NCBI GenBank assembly: GCA_963978895.1
Contig: OZ022243.1
Location: 6,070,182 to 6,134,181, forward strand
Length of the DNA stretch: 64,000 nucleotides
Source: Erpobdella octoculata
Lineage: Eukaryota > Annelida > Clitellata > Hirudinida > Erpobdellidae
Direction of reading: 5' to 3'
Made by a program: the position numbers and the translations under genes. How positions within the stretch are numbered: the stretch's first letter is position 1; the number at the start of each line of letters is the position of its first letter. Below, piece after piece: positions 10,980-26,011 of the stretch. The notes under the pieces are model-generated. The model was given only the letters and a program-made list of their open reading frames with translations, had not been told where the DNA came from and made no database searches.

Positions 10980-13900
10980 TAGAAGTAGCCTATTCAAAAT
11001 TTCGGATTGTTAAAAATCTCATTATAAATCATTTTGTGATTGCAGCGCTAACTAACAGCGTTACACAAATACATAGATACATACATACATACATACATAC
11101 ATACATACATACATACATACATACATACATACATACATACATACATACATACATACATACATACATACATACATACATACATACATACATACATACATGC
11201 ATACATACATACATACCTTCATACATACATACATACATACATACATACATACATACATACATACATACATACATACATACATACATACATACATACATAC
11301 ATACATACATACATACATACATACATACATACATACATACATACATACATACATACATACATACATACATACATACATACATACATACATACATACATAC
11401 ATACATACATACATACATACATACATACATACATACATACATACATACATACATACATACATACATACATACATACATACATACATACATACATACATAC
11501 ATACATACATACATACATACATACATACATACATACATACATACATACATACATACATACATACATACATACATACATACACAACACAGCTACTACTCTA
11601 TTTTAAAGGCGCAATAAATTTGTAAACAAAGTTAGCAAAGAACTATATATTAGCTAATGTTCAAAAAAGGCTCTTTTTTACATAACTATATATATTACTT
11701 TTTGTACAACTATAATCTATAATTATACAACTATAATCTATAATTATACAACTATAATCTATAATTATACAACTATACATCTATAATTATACATCTAATT
11801 ATATAACTGAACAGCAAATATATTTTCTTTTACTTTATACAACCCTTGGTAGCACATAATTTAAAAATTGAAGAAAAACACTAAACAGAAGAAAACCGGA
11901 TTTTTATTTGATTTTTTATATCTAGTTATTAGGGATGTCACGGGTAGTACTTTTTGGAGTTTTTGGGTTCGGGTTCGAGTTCGGGTTTGTGAAACTAGAG
12001 TTTTCGGGTTCGGGTTCGGGTTTGTGAAACTAGAGTTTTCGGGTTCGGGTTCGGGTTTGTAAAACTCGAGTTTTCGGGTTTGGGTTCGGGTTTGTGAAAC
12101 TCAAGTTTTCGGGTTCGGATTCGGGTTCGGGTTTGTAGTTTTCCAAAAACCGGGTTCGGGTTCGGGTTCGGGTACTGGCTTATGATTTCAAATTCCTGGA
12201 TTGATTTTAAATTTACGTAGTGTATATACATATACAAACAAGAGCGATCAATTAATCCATTGGACATTACACGTATTGAATAAACTCTAACAAGTTATTT
12301 TTTTAGATTTCCAAATAATGTGATTTCTTTGGCCGAAGGAGGTTTAATTATTTTAGTTCATTCGCGGCTCAGTCCGGCCAGATAATCAGGCGGATTAGTG
12401 GTCTAGCTTACAGACTCACCAATAAAATGACCTATTTGTGTTATTTGTTACGCAAAGGTGATAATACGAAACTTCTACGGCTCGGGATTAGTATAATATG
12501 TTACTTCAACAAAACTTGTAATTTATCACTTTAGACGAAGACCCTCTTTTGTGGTGGAAAGATAACAAAACAAACTTTCCAAATTTAGCGGGGATCGCTA
12601 AATGCTACTTGGCGGCCCCAGCTACCAGCGTTCCATCGGAACAGTTGTTCAGTGGTGCTACAATTATTTATGAGCCGCTAAGAAACCGATTATTAGGCAA
12701 GACAGCAGAAAACTGTTGTTTATGAAGTACAACTTGCCTGAAATCGGTTCCTAATACTATTTCATTTTTAATAAACTAGAAAAGTTATGAAAACTCTGTT
12801 TGTGTTGCTATTTTTAAAACTGGAATAAATATTTATTTACTAAAAAAATTTATTTGTTCACAACTCCGAGTTCGGGTATTAGGCTTATAAATTTTCGGGT
12901 TCGGGTATCAAGTTTTCACATTTTCGGGTTCGAGTTCGGGTATTAGGCTTATAAATTTTCGGGTTCGGGTATCAAGTTTTCACATTTTCGGGTTCGAGTT
13001 CGGGTTCGGGTATCAAGTTTTCACATTTTCGGGTTCGGGTTCGGGTATCAAGTTTTCACATTTTCGGGTTCGGGTATCAAATTTTCACACTTTCGGGTTC
13101 GAGTTCGGGTTCGGGTATCAGAAAAAGACCGGGTAGTACCGAACTCGGGTTCGGGTTCGGGTACCCGTGACATCCCTACTAGTTATGTTTTGTATAGAAA
13201 AAGAAGCAATTAAATTAAAGAAATATATTAAATGGTTGATTTCAAGAATAATTAATATTAGTATAGATAACTGTCGTTTATTAATTATAAAAATTTAAAA
13301 GATAAATTATTTCTTAAAAAATAAATTTATTTAAATTTCTAATAAGCTCACAGGTGATCCTTTGAAAAATATATGAACTAATCAAAGCTTGACACTCAGT
13401 CGAAAAAAGCACGCCACGCTAATCTCATGAATTATTTAAAATAGTCGACAGCCAATCAAATAACTTATTTTAAATACTATTTCATGTTTTTTTTCACTCA
13501 CTCACTCACTCACTCACTCACTCACTCACTCACTCACTCACTCACTCACTCACTCACTCACTCACTCACTCACTCACTCACTCACTCACTCACTCACTCA
13601 CTCACTCACTCACTCACTCACTCACTCACTCACTCACTCACTCACTCACTCACTCACTCACTCACTCACTCACTCACTCACTCACTCACTCACTCACTCA
13701 CTCACTCACTCACTCACTCACTCACTCACTCACTCACTCACTCACTCACTCACTCACTCACTCACTCACTCACTCACTCACTCACTCACTCACTCACTCA
13801 CTCACTCACTCACTCACTCACTCACTCACTCACTCACTCACTCACTCACTCACTCACTCACTCACTCACTCACTCACTCACTCACTCACTCACTCACTCA

Positions 13901-16900
13901 CTCACTCACTCACTCACTCACTCACTCACTCACTCACTCACTCACTCACTCACTCACTCACTCACTCACTCACTCACTCACTCACTCACTCACTCACTCA
14001 CTCACTCACTCACTCACTCACTCACTCACTCACTCACTCACTCACTCACTCACTCACTCACTCACTCACTCACTCACTCACTCACTCACTCACTCACTCA
14101 CTCACTCACTCACTCACTCACTCACTCACTCACTCACTCACTCACTCACTCACTCACTCACTCACTCACTCACTCACTCACTCACTCACTCACTCACTCA
14201 CTCACTCACTCACTCACTCACTCACTCACTCACTCACTCACTCACTCACTCACTCACTCACTCACTCACTCACTCACTCACTCACTCACTCACTCACTCA
14301 CTCACTCACTCACTCACTCACTCACTCACTCACTCACTCACTCACTCACTCACTCACTCACTCACTCACTCACTCACTCACTCACTCACTCACTCACTCA
14401 CTCACTCACTCACTCACTCACTCACTCACTCACTCACTCACTCACTCACTCACTCACTCACTCACTCACTCACTCACTCACTCACTCACTCACTCACTCA
14501 CTCACTCACTCACTCACTCACTCACTCACTCACTCACTCACTCACTCACTCACTCACTCACTCACTCACTCACTCACTCACTCACTCACTCACTCACTCA
14601 CTCACTCACTCACTCACTCACTCACTCACTCACTCACTCACTCACTCACTCACTCACTCACTCACTCACTCACTCACTCACTCACTCACTCACTCACTCA
14701 CTCACTCACTCACTCACTCACTCACTCACTCACTCACTCACTCACTCACTCACTCACTCACTCACTCACTCACTCACTCACTCACTCACTCACTCACTCA
14801 CTCACTCACTCACTCACTCACTCACTCACTCACTCACTCACTCACTCACTCACTCACTCACTCACTCACTCACTCACTCACTCACTCACTCACTCACTCA
14901 CTCACTCACTCACTCACTCACTCACTCACTCACTCACTCACTCACTCACTCACTCACTCACTCACTCACTCACTCACTCACTCACTCACTCACTCACTCA
15001 CTCACTCACTCACTCACTCACTCACTCACTCACTCACTCACTCACTCACTCACTCACTCACTCACTCACTCACTCACTCACTCACTCACTCACTCACTCA
15101 CTCACTCACTCGCTCGCTCGCTCACTCACTCACTCACTCACCCACCCACCCACCCACCCACCCACTCACTCACTCACTCACTCACTCACTCACTCACTCA
15201 CTCACTCACTCACTCGTGATCGCAAACTTTTGATTACGAATGGCTTTCCATCAGCAAAATTTAATTTTCGCACTTTTTCCTGGACCTGCTATAGCATGTC
15301 TTCCGACAAATAAGAGAGAAATTAATGTAATTCAGATGAACGCCTGTCAAGGTGTTGATTAAATTAAGCTTCTTTAAAATTGAATTTGTACAACATTTAT
15401 AGTTTTTTATCGTACTAAATATTTTAAATTAATTAATTTTAAATTAATTAATTATTTGCTTTATAATATATTTAATGCAATGCACTAAAACATTTTTAGG
15501 CAAAATAATTATTTTTTAATTTAGATAATTTGTCAGCAAACTGATTTTTATGCTGCAAAATTTTTAATTTTTAGGCACAAATTTAGTTTATTTCAACTTT
15601 TTATTCATAAAAATGTTCAACGGCGAATATTTATACTTAACCTAATAGAACATATGAGCTTGAATTATTCTATTTTGAAATATCACCTTTAATTCCAAAA
15701 TATCAGTAATAAATAACTTTTGGAAATCCTTAAATTACCTGAAAGAATATGATGCCAAATTTATTTTTACTGAGCTGGTAACTAAAGCTAAAACTAAATA
15801 AAATTTTCCATCTATTCTGTACATTTAAGCAATGAAGAAGAACCTATGATTGATATTGATGACACATGAAATATCTTTGTCATTTTTGTTTCTGCAAATT
15901 TTGAAGCAGTATCTTTCAGATCCATAAAAGTAAGGATCTTGCTAAAATGATTATGTTTTAATGTTTTAGAAAATAGTATTTGGTTTAAGTTAAATTAATT
16001 AATTAGGTTAAATTAATTTAGCTTAAAATTTTTTTTACTTAAAAAAATGATAAATTGTGAACACACCTGAAACTCGTGTTCTAGGTCAAAAATTAAAAAA
16101 AAAATACAGCAACATTTTGTTGAAGTTAAATTGAAAAAAGGGTTTCTAAAATAGACTTTAAAAACTAGGTTTCTGCAGTAAAGGGTTTTTCATGTTTCTG
16201 TCTTTTCTGCGTAAGATTTATTTAACTTTCTTCTCTTCTTCTGGGAATTTTTGGAAGAAACAACAAAGATTTTGTTTTTTAATTTTTTAAAAATCTTATA
16301 TTTGTCTTTAATAAGAGTGTTTATAAACATAATTTATAAAAATAAGTATTAATTTTAGCGTATAAAACTTTCATACTGAATCATCTTGCAGTATTGTAAA
16401 ATAATAGTACGTACACTTATAGCCTTCATAAATAACTTATGTTTAAATTTAGTTTCATCAGCTCTTCTTTCTAGTCGAATTAATTTCAGAATTTGCATCA
16501 CCCTGCTATACTCGTATGCCCGATTCCCTTTTCTTGGTATGCATCACATCCGATATATATATCCGCCCTTTCAATTTAGTAACTCCCTTTAAATGCATTC
16601 CCAATATATGCCCCATTTTCATTACTTTTCAATTTAAATAAGATTCATATACTTTAAATGGCTCTGATATTTAAACTAGTTAAACAGATAACTGTTTATT
16701 GCAGCCTTTTACTAGTCAGAAACTTACAAGTGCACAAAATTTGATTTTATTCAGATGCACGGGTAAACAAAATTGGCAAAAATTACAATATTTCAAGTTG
16801 TATTTTGAACACTTTCGGATACATTTAATCTCAGTTTTGTGGCCTGCACAATAAAACAAAAAATGAATATTGTTTGCCGAATCGAATATAGATGATAATA

Positions 16901-19900
16901 ATCTTGGTCCTACCATCAAGTTTGTCATCTGTTGCGAAAATTCCTAAAATATTTAACTTTACACTTTTTCGTAGAAATTAAAAGATTGCCAAAGTTAATG
17001 GAACATTTTAACAGCATTATCCGCCGGAAAAAAATTAAAAACTTTTTCTAAAATGCTTTTTGTTTGGCTTTATTTGTGTGTGTGTGTGTGCATGTGTGTA
17101 GGTGTGTTTGAGAGTGCGCATGTAAGTCTGTTTGCCCGAAGCAAGTCTTGTATTCTTGACTTGACAAAATTTCTGATCAGCTATTTTTCTTCAATTTGGC
17201 ATAAAAAATTTATTCACACGACAATTAAAAACCATTAATAAGCTCTTGGAAAAAATTGAGAAGTTAATAAAAATTGTTTTTCCACAAGCCGTAGTATATA
17301 ACAACCTAGCGCAGTTTATACACTTATCCTTCCAAACAAAAGAGTGAGACAATTTTTGAAGTTTTTTTTTTTTTTTACAAACATTTTGATATTCAATCGG
17401 TATCATGAAATTTGTCTCCAAATATTTTTATCCATATTTTTTCTTCGATATTTGTTTTGTGCTTTTAATTTTTTTCCGGAAAATTTTATCGAATGAACTT
17501 TTCTTTCTTTATAAATTTCAAATATGAGAAAGATGAAAAAAACGATGTTTTCATAGAAATGTAACCTAACATAATCAGAAAACTGCAAGTTACAGGAAGT
17601 AAAATTTAAATAAAATAAGTTTTACAGACTGTTTGACAATTCTAGGTCTAAAGATCTACCACCTCTAGAATTTTGTTTAGTACTAGATGTGCACGATGAA
17701 TTTAGACAGTTAGTTTCTAGTAAACACGCTAATATTATAACACATTTAAATTAATACAAATACTATATGAAACCGTTTGTTTTAATAATCTAAACATAAT
17801 TTAGATTTAGGCCTTGATTTGATGCTAATTTTTTTATCATTATTTTAAACGCAAATTCGCTGATGGAATCCAGAAAAAAAGAAATCAAACGAGAGAAGAT
17901 ATCTATCGAAAAAGAGTCAAAGGAAAAAATGTCCGGGATTTGGAATTATTTAGAATAAAAAAATATCCTACACTTTTTCAATTCTATAACTTTTCAAAAG
18001 CATACGACGTGAATGGCGAGAAAACAAAATGTTGATAGCACCCCATTATTTTCTTTTCCAGTGTCACGCGCATACTGTGGTCGCCAGTCGTACAGGAACA
18101 GAAAGGACAAAAGTTTTTTTTCTTTTTGAAACATTTCTTAAAAATATTTCTTAAATTTTTTAAATTATGAGTACATTTTTAATATTATGATATTAATATT
18201 AAAATTATGATATTATTATTGATTTTATGATATTATTATTAATATTAGGATATTATTATCATCAGTTTCTTCAATTCATTTAACACGTATTTTAAACGTT
18301 TATGCTTAATTTTACGTGCCTGAATGTGTTTGTCTGTTTTCTGTCTGTTTATTTGTTTGCTTGTTTGTTTGTCTGCCTGTCTATTTGTATGTATGGCTTG
18401 TTTTCCTGTCAGGTACTAATCTTGTAATCTGGACCAGACATATTTTGACGTGTTCTTGCTCTGAAAGTTGATTTATTGAAAAAAAAGGAAATACTACAAT
18501 AGATCTAAATGAATAAATGTATATATGTGCTTTTGAGTGTGTATGTGTACTGTATATATATATCTACTTGCGCGAGTATAATAGCGCATATGTCAGAATC
18601 GTGCTGCTTATACAGAAGGAGGGAGGCAAATAAGCATTGGCAATTTTGATCCGTGTCCCAAGTAGGGTTGTTACAGTTTTGAAAAAAGATTCAGTTTCAG
18701 TTTCAGTTAAAGTAACTGAAACTTTACAAAGATTCAGTTTCAGTTTCCGTAAACTGAATCTTTAAAAATTCAGTTTCAGTTTCAGTTACAGTTAGATTCA
18801 GTTTTTTTTTTCAAATTTTTTAGATAAACTACCAAGAAGAAATTTACTATAAAAAACACTTTGCAACACAGGCATGTTTAAAAAATGTATTTAGCTTAAA
18901 AATTCTTTCTTGAATTTATAAAAGACTTCAGCTTCCAGCTTGTCGTCACCCAAATTATGCTGACATCTGCTAAGAGCAAAGCCTGTATGGGTTGCGTAAT
19001 TTTTCTACAAGTCAGAAGAGCTCTTCTTATTTTATGGATGTTTCAATCAAAATAATAGCAAGTTATTCCCATCCTTACCGATGAATAACATGGCCGAGAC
19101 CATCTGTTGTGATTGACACATACTTCGCTGAATTCAATGATAATTCAACAGATCGTTTTAATTCTTTTACTAATTCGGACACTTTTGTGGATATATCGTG
19201 TCGGTTCGGCAAGGTTAGTAAACGACCTTCCGACACAACTGCAAACATATTTTTAATAGAAGGTTCTTCGATCAAAAGAAATGGCAAACTGTTTGCAGCA
19301 AATGCTGAGGCGATAGCATGGGCAGCCTTATTATATGCATTTAAGCCTTTTTTAATGTCATTTTTGAGTTCTTTAACAACAAAACAGTTTTCAATTGTTG
19401 CCTGGTTTTTAAAATGTGAAGAGGGTCGTTTAATAGACTTACTTTGTGTTTTTGATATCATAGCTATTTTTTTCCTCTAAATCCTCTGCGTATTCTGTTT
19501 CATGCTTCCTCAAGTGAGACTCTAAATTTTTGACATTTTTACCCTTCAAAATTACAGAACAAATATTGCACTTAATATCGGCTCCAACTCCTGTAAACCT
19601 TTTATGTACCGGGTTAGTATAGGTCTTGTTTTGTTGAATCTAGCTTTTTTCGTTGGAGGTCCTAAAGCAGATTCCGACTCATTTTGTTGAATAAACGATA
19701 CTTCTTCCTCGGTAGATTCGTCGATAACAATGTTATTACTAACACAAGTATCTTCCATTCTGATAATTCTAAAAATTGAAAATCTTCTAAAAACAACGCA
19801 AGCAACAGAACACTAACACGAAACAAAAAGAAAGAACTATGCCATAGAATCAAAACATTTAACCGCAAACATAAAAACAATATAATAAAATGATAAAAAT

Positions 19901-22900
19901 ATTCATTCTAAAAGATTCAGTTATATTCAGTTTTTTCAATAGATTCAGTTTCAGTTACAGTTTTTAAAAAAAGATTCAGTTTCAGTTTCAGTTGAAGTTA
20001 CTGAATCTAAAAAGATTCAGTTAACTGAATGTTTCAGTTTTAGATTCAGTAACTGTAACAACCCTAGTCCCAAGCCATGTTGAGCGGTCAAAACAGTAAA
20101 CAAATTAAACTCGATTTGTCGAGCAATTATTTCAGTTTTAATTTGTTCTGTGAAATAACCGATTAAACTTTATTTTTATTTTTATTATTGCATGTTTTAA
20201 TGTGACGTCATTTAGTCTTTTTTGTTGTGACAATCTCATAGCACTCAGAATTACTAGAAGTTTCTAACAGTCCTGATCGACGCCTCTGAGTTGGGAGCTG
20301 CCTTCACCAGGCTGTCTGCCTGTTTCTTAGTCGGTGTGAAGTCAGTAGAGTAGTAGGCGAACTTTTAACCAAAACAATTTTGATTGATTAATTTATTGAA
20401 AAAATGTTTTAAATTTCAAACGAGTGCTATTCAAACAAATTCTTTTAATGAGAATCTGAAAAATTAGTATGTCGTGCAGAAATGGCTAAAGAAAGATACA
20501 TCGCCTGATTTTATACATGTTTCGTTTCAACCCATATAACCCGACAATCCTTTATAAGGGATCTATGTTAAACTAATTGCAAATTCTTAATTTTTCAATA
20601 TAATATCAATGTTGTAGTAAAAATCAGTTAAGTGATATCTAGAAAACGATAGTATTTTTTGTTTTATTTATATTTTTCATGTTGGTTAAAATATAGATAC
20701 ATTTTGAAGTTAACTTGTTTTTTTATGGAAACCGGAAATAGGTTAGCTCACAATGTTTTGTAGAAACAGTGCACTAGAATCCTAATAATGTTTTTTTGTG
20801 TGTTGTTATGTTGATGCAGAATATCTTTTAAAAATGTAAATATAAAAAAGAGTAAGAAATGTTCTGCTGTGTGCCGACAATCTTTTACAGAGAATCAATC
20901 TTCATAAAAGAAAAAAAAATACTACATGTTGAAATATTTTTTTTCAAATTCAAATTATCAATAAGACCAATATGAAAAACAGCTTAGATTAATATAACAT
21001 GCAAATTCAAACTTTGGCATATAAGAGACTGCCCCTGCTGAACACTGTACACAGAGTTTTAAATTATTTATTATATTAGTGATCTAAAATATAAATAAAC
21101 GTAATAAAACTTAACACTTATTTGCATTCAATATGTAATAACAGCCAATAATTAAATCTGTTGCACATTTACTTAGTTTCAAATTATTTGTCCAAAACGA
21201 AATAAACAATTTTTTTGTTCAGCATGAAAAAAATAGAATAAATAAATATTGTGAGCATAACATGATTTTTCAGAAATTGCGATCTGACATCGCCAGTCAA
21301 TTTAGCTGTTTTTTCAGTAGAGCAGAAAATAGGTCACCATTATAACCTGCTGTCAATTAATTTAAAAACACAAGAAAGACTTTTAAAAAATAAAATATAT
21401 AACAAAATGTGGTTTACTGAGAAAATAATTGATAAATCAAAAAATAGTAAAAGATTTGTTAATTTTTTTTTTAATTTGAAGATACTTAAATTGAATCATT
21501 TTTGGTCATAAAACAATGAACTAGGTTGAATAAATTAGTTGAGATTTTTTAAATTTTTTTTAGAAAATATTTATTCACGCAAACCAACTAATGAGCTACT
21601 GGCTGTTTTAACAAACCATATGTTTATTATATATTTACTATAATAAATAATAATGATGTGTGTCTGATACAATTTTTTAAATATGTTTTAAATAGAAAAT
21701 GTGGTCCAAAGTATCATTTTGCATCTAGAAAAGTTGCATTATGTTTATTTTAAAGACCAAAGTAGAAATTTTTCGTTTTCTTACTAAAAAATGAATTAAA
21801 ATTTTAAAATGAAACCATGTTTTATAAATGTGTCGTCTAGAAACTGTAAACATTGATAAACATAAATTTATTGTTTTGGTTTTATTTATCTACTAATAAG
21901 CAAATTTACATTTTTTAAAGACATATTTAAAAAATCCTAATATGGTCTCGTCAATTGTTTTACGTTTAAGTTGTAAGTAACCAATTTTTAGCTAGACTGG
22001 AAGTTGGTCCAAATTAATTACAAGATTATAAAAAACATCAGACAACAGATAAAAAACAAGTGAATTTGATTGAAACATTAAAATTTTAGCCTAAAAAACA
22101 GGAAACAATTCTAAAAACTGTATTTATAAAACATATTTCGGATCAATGTTTTGAGATTTTTAGTTATTGAGCCTGGTTCTGATCGACACCTGACTAACAC
22201 AACAAATATCTAAACGAGTTTGATTAACATTCCATTGAACTGTGTTACATTTACAACGTGATTAAAATTTTGTTTCTAAAATTCCTTCACAGTATATAGA
22301 CGAATGTTCAATTTCCAGCAAACCAAAGCATAATAACTTCCATGCCAGTCAATACGGAGAAGTAATAAAACACGGCCATCCATTTGAGATCACCAATCTT
22401 ATTGCTAACGAAATTGAATGTTTATGTGGTTTTTGAAACTTTTATACCTAACGGAGACCATCTGTAATAATTTTTATTACTGTTTTTATTTTCAATATGT
22501 AATGTACATTTTGAAATATTTCTTATCACACGTTCTCTCGTTTAAATGGTTTAATTTACATTTTAATGTACATAAAAATACAGTGGTAGTTAGAATCGCT
22601 AGCGTTTTGGAGATATGATCATCTTTTCTGTTTTAACATAACATACAGTTTCAAGGAACATTTTAACAAAGTTGTTATTTATACGTATAAAATACAAGAC
22701 TCGTTGCTGGTAATGGTCAGATTTCTGAATTAAAAAATTGTTGAAATTTCTGAGCTATAATTACTAAGCACATTTATCCTCCCCAATCAAACAATGTACC
22801 TAAAAAATCACAAAAATTGTTCAAACAATTTTAGTACAATAAAAAAAGATTATACCAATAGGACCATTCCTATTAGATATTTATTTTGAATTTGAGTTAA

Positions 22901-25900
22901 CCCTAAATTTCTTCATAATAAATTTTTTTTGGTCGACATTTTTTCTTTTTAATAAAAATTTTAAACGTCCTTTTGCACTTTAAAACTTGCCGTATTCCGA
23001 GAAATTTTAGTCTTTTTTATTTAAAAAATGGAAATAAAAAAATTTGATGGAAGTGATAAGTATTTCTTAATGCAATTGAAATAAAACAAATTTTTTACAA
23101 AAAATCAATAATAGTACCAAAAAGGCAAGTTTAAATTTTTTGTTGATTAAAATAAACACCTGTTCTATTTGTCTATTAAAACATACACCTGGTTTGTTTG
23201 TTTACCAAAGCGCATACACCTGTATTATTTCTCTACCTTGGGAACCCACCTGTCTCATTTGTTTATCTCACGGTTTAAAATAAGCATTACCGAGTCCATT
23301 AATTATTTTATTATTGCTCTCAAAAGAACCGAAACGCTTGTAAATGTTCTGATAATTTCGATCACTTAACAAATGCCTTCTTTGCACATGTATAGCCGCC
23401 TGCCCATGGTGACTTGAGAATGTTCTTGTTCGGAAAGAGACGGCACAGCATGAGATCAGGATCGGGTGTCGCTGGAATGTATGGAAACAGGTTGCTGCTG
23501 GCTCCGAGGAACGTTCGATATAATCTTGCAGTTACTTTGCAATAAAGAAGTGCATTATCATCTTCGCAGTCTGAAAGAGTAAAAAATATTCTTTTCACGG
23601 ACGATGGTGCTTTCTTCTGATTCGCTGGAGCAGCGTCCAGTCGTATCCATCCGTCAAGATCACGTGATCGCAGCCGCCAAAACGCAGAGGTGTTACTGCA
23701 CTGTGGGGGTTTTTATTGTTGGGTTTTAACGCGTGTTTTGATAATTAGAAAGTCGCACTTTACAATCGTGTGACATCGACGTCGTCGCGGTCATCATCGT
23801 CATAATCATATTCCTCACCTTCATCGTCATCATCATCACCACTTCGAAATAGCGAGTTAATCTTTTTCCGTGTACTTGAACACGTTCAAGAGTAGACATG
23901 CGCCATTGTACAAATACCTTTTGGCACGACATAAATTTTTGCGTATACAACTTTTTTTGCTGCCGGCAAACATAAAAATGAATTACAAAGCGAGTATGTT
24001 CATGGTTCAGTTCATAAGACAACACTTGTTCACAAATCTTTCATGGTTCGGTTCATAAGGCAACACTTGTTCACAAATGTTCATGGTTCTGTTCATGAGG
24101 TAACACTTGCTCACAAATATTCATGGTTCAGTTTATTAAACAACATAAAAACCTGCTTCAAACCTTCTGTAATTAAAAAAGATATTTCTATGTATTAATT
24201 GTGCATAATAAATTTTAATAAATTTTAATTATTTAGATTATTAATGAACATTAAATACTAGCTTTAGTTAGGTTACCCGGCGTTTCCCGGGTTTTCTCTT
24301 TCTTATTTAATAATGTTCTTTTTCTTATTAACTATTCTTCTTTTGTTTTGCTTTTACATTTTTTTATTTTATTTCTTATTTTTGAAAACCTTGTCATGCA
24401 AGTGTTTTCAAAACACACTATAAACAAAAATATTTTTCACTTGTCGTTTCTCTCTTTTTTCAATCTATCTCGTTCTTTCTTCAATTTGTTTATTTTTTCT
24501 TTATTTTTTCCTATATCTTGTTATCTTTTGTTTTCTCTTTTCATTTAATTATTTTTTTCTTTCTCTTTTCTAAGGTTGAACAATTTTTTTATAAACGTTT
24601 AAAATTTATGTTTTTGCTCATATTGAGAATAATATTGCTAATTAAAAAAGAGAACTTTTAATAAAATAGATTGCAAATACTAAAAACTGTCAAAAAAATA
24701 TTATTTTTTTAAATTTTAATGTAGTAATTATTTTTATCATTTTTCAATTTACTTCAAATTTAATTAATTTTAGCCAGAAAAACATTGAATCTTATTTTTG
24801 CGCTATTCACTTCAAACGTCAAAAATATTAAAGTTAGATAAAACAAGTAGACATAGGTATGAACCAATATAATTTGTTTTTAAAGTTTTTGAACGTTTAG
24901 TATGTATAAAAAAGATTTGTTGAACAAATGTTGTTTAGTTTTGAAAAATTTAAGCATATCAACTGCAACCGGAATAACGCTCTATCTATACTGCCATAAA
25001 CAATCTAAAATATGCGATGCGATAATTCGAACTCATTTATCTTGGTCAATAATGCATTTTTAATTTTTTTCATAAATTCTCATCTTTCTGTTGGAGATTT
25101 TTCTTTGCTCTAAATCTTTGTCCGTTCAGCCAGGCATAAACACACATACACATATTTCCTATAAGAAATGGAGTTTTCAACGCTGGACAAACCAGAAAAC
25201 ACAAAATTGAAAAAAGCACTTTTTCTGAGAGATCTGTCCATCTCGGGAAAGAACAACGATTCAACAAAGAAAAGTAACTGCAATTTCTTCAAAGTGAAAA
25301 ACAAGATCCCGATACTTTCGAGTGTGTAATCAGAAACTCAATTAAATTACTACAAGAAGAGAACAGAGCAGCTATAAAAAAATACAAAGAAAAACAGAAC
25401 AGATGATGAGATAAGAAAACAAAAAGGCACAACAAAAAATTGAAGAATTAATTCTTGACGGTCAAGTTTGTTTAAAAGAGGTTGATGAATTCGCCAATGA
25501 CTCGGAGGAACGAGTAGAAGAGAACGCAGAGATCGAGGAGAGAGAAATATAGAATCCAAATTAGAAGACATCAAGAGCAGCTTGGAGACCAACGAATGAA
25601 TGAATGAACGAACGAACGAACGAACGAACGAACGAACAAACGAACGAACGAACGCATGCATGAGTGAATGAATGATAAATGAACGAACGAATGCACGAAC
25701 GAACGAACGAACGAACGAACAAACGAATAAATGAATGAATGAATGAATGCATGAATGAATGAATAAACAAATAAAAGAATAAATAAATAAAACAAGCCGA
25801 GGTAAATGAATAGAAATTTTCTTATTTACTTTTCCTTTCCGTTCCAGACGTGAACACTTTTATTTTTATATTTTTTTATTGCTAACAGTTTCTGGATGAT

Positions 25901-25940
25901 GTATATGTGAGTAGATGTTTGTCTCGTTTATATGTGCGTG

Positions 25941-26011
<71 letters not shown>

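Noticed and set aside
10424..11617. 397-residue frame spanning beta-subunit exon 1 and ACAT repeats
   Set aside because: The first part is real exon 1 (ending at 10876 with a GT donor). The rest is intron and microsatellite read-through.
11950..13160. Interstitial telomere repeat
   Set aside because: The unit is GGGTTC, not GGGTTA, and lies strictly inside the inverted ends and target duplication of a hAT element.
13484..15313. 609-residue open frame of Thr-His-Ser-Leu repeats
   Set aside because: It is the TCAC array read in frame. A 4-bp unit stays open in the frames that lack a stop, and there is no unique sequence of note on either side.
23600..23697. Mini-intron of 28 bp joining [14 protein letters not shown] to the exon at 23371-23570
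   Set aside because: The spacing is too short for known spliceosomal introns and the phases do not match.
25350..25795. Phe/Val/Arg/Ser-rich minus-strand frames
   Set aside because: They run over the GAAC/GAAT array and the flanking purine-rich DNA.
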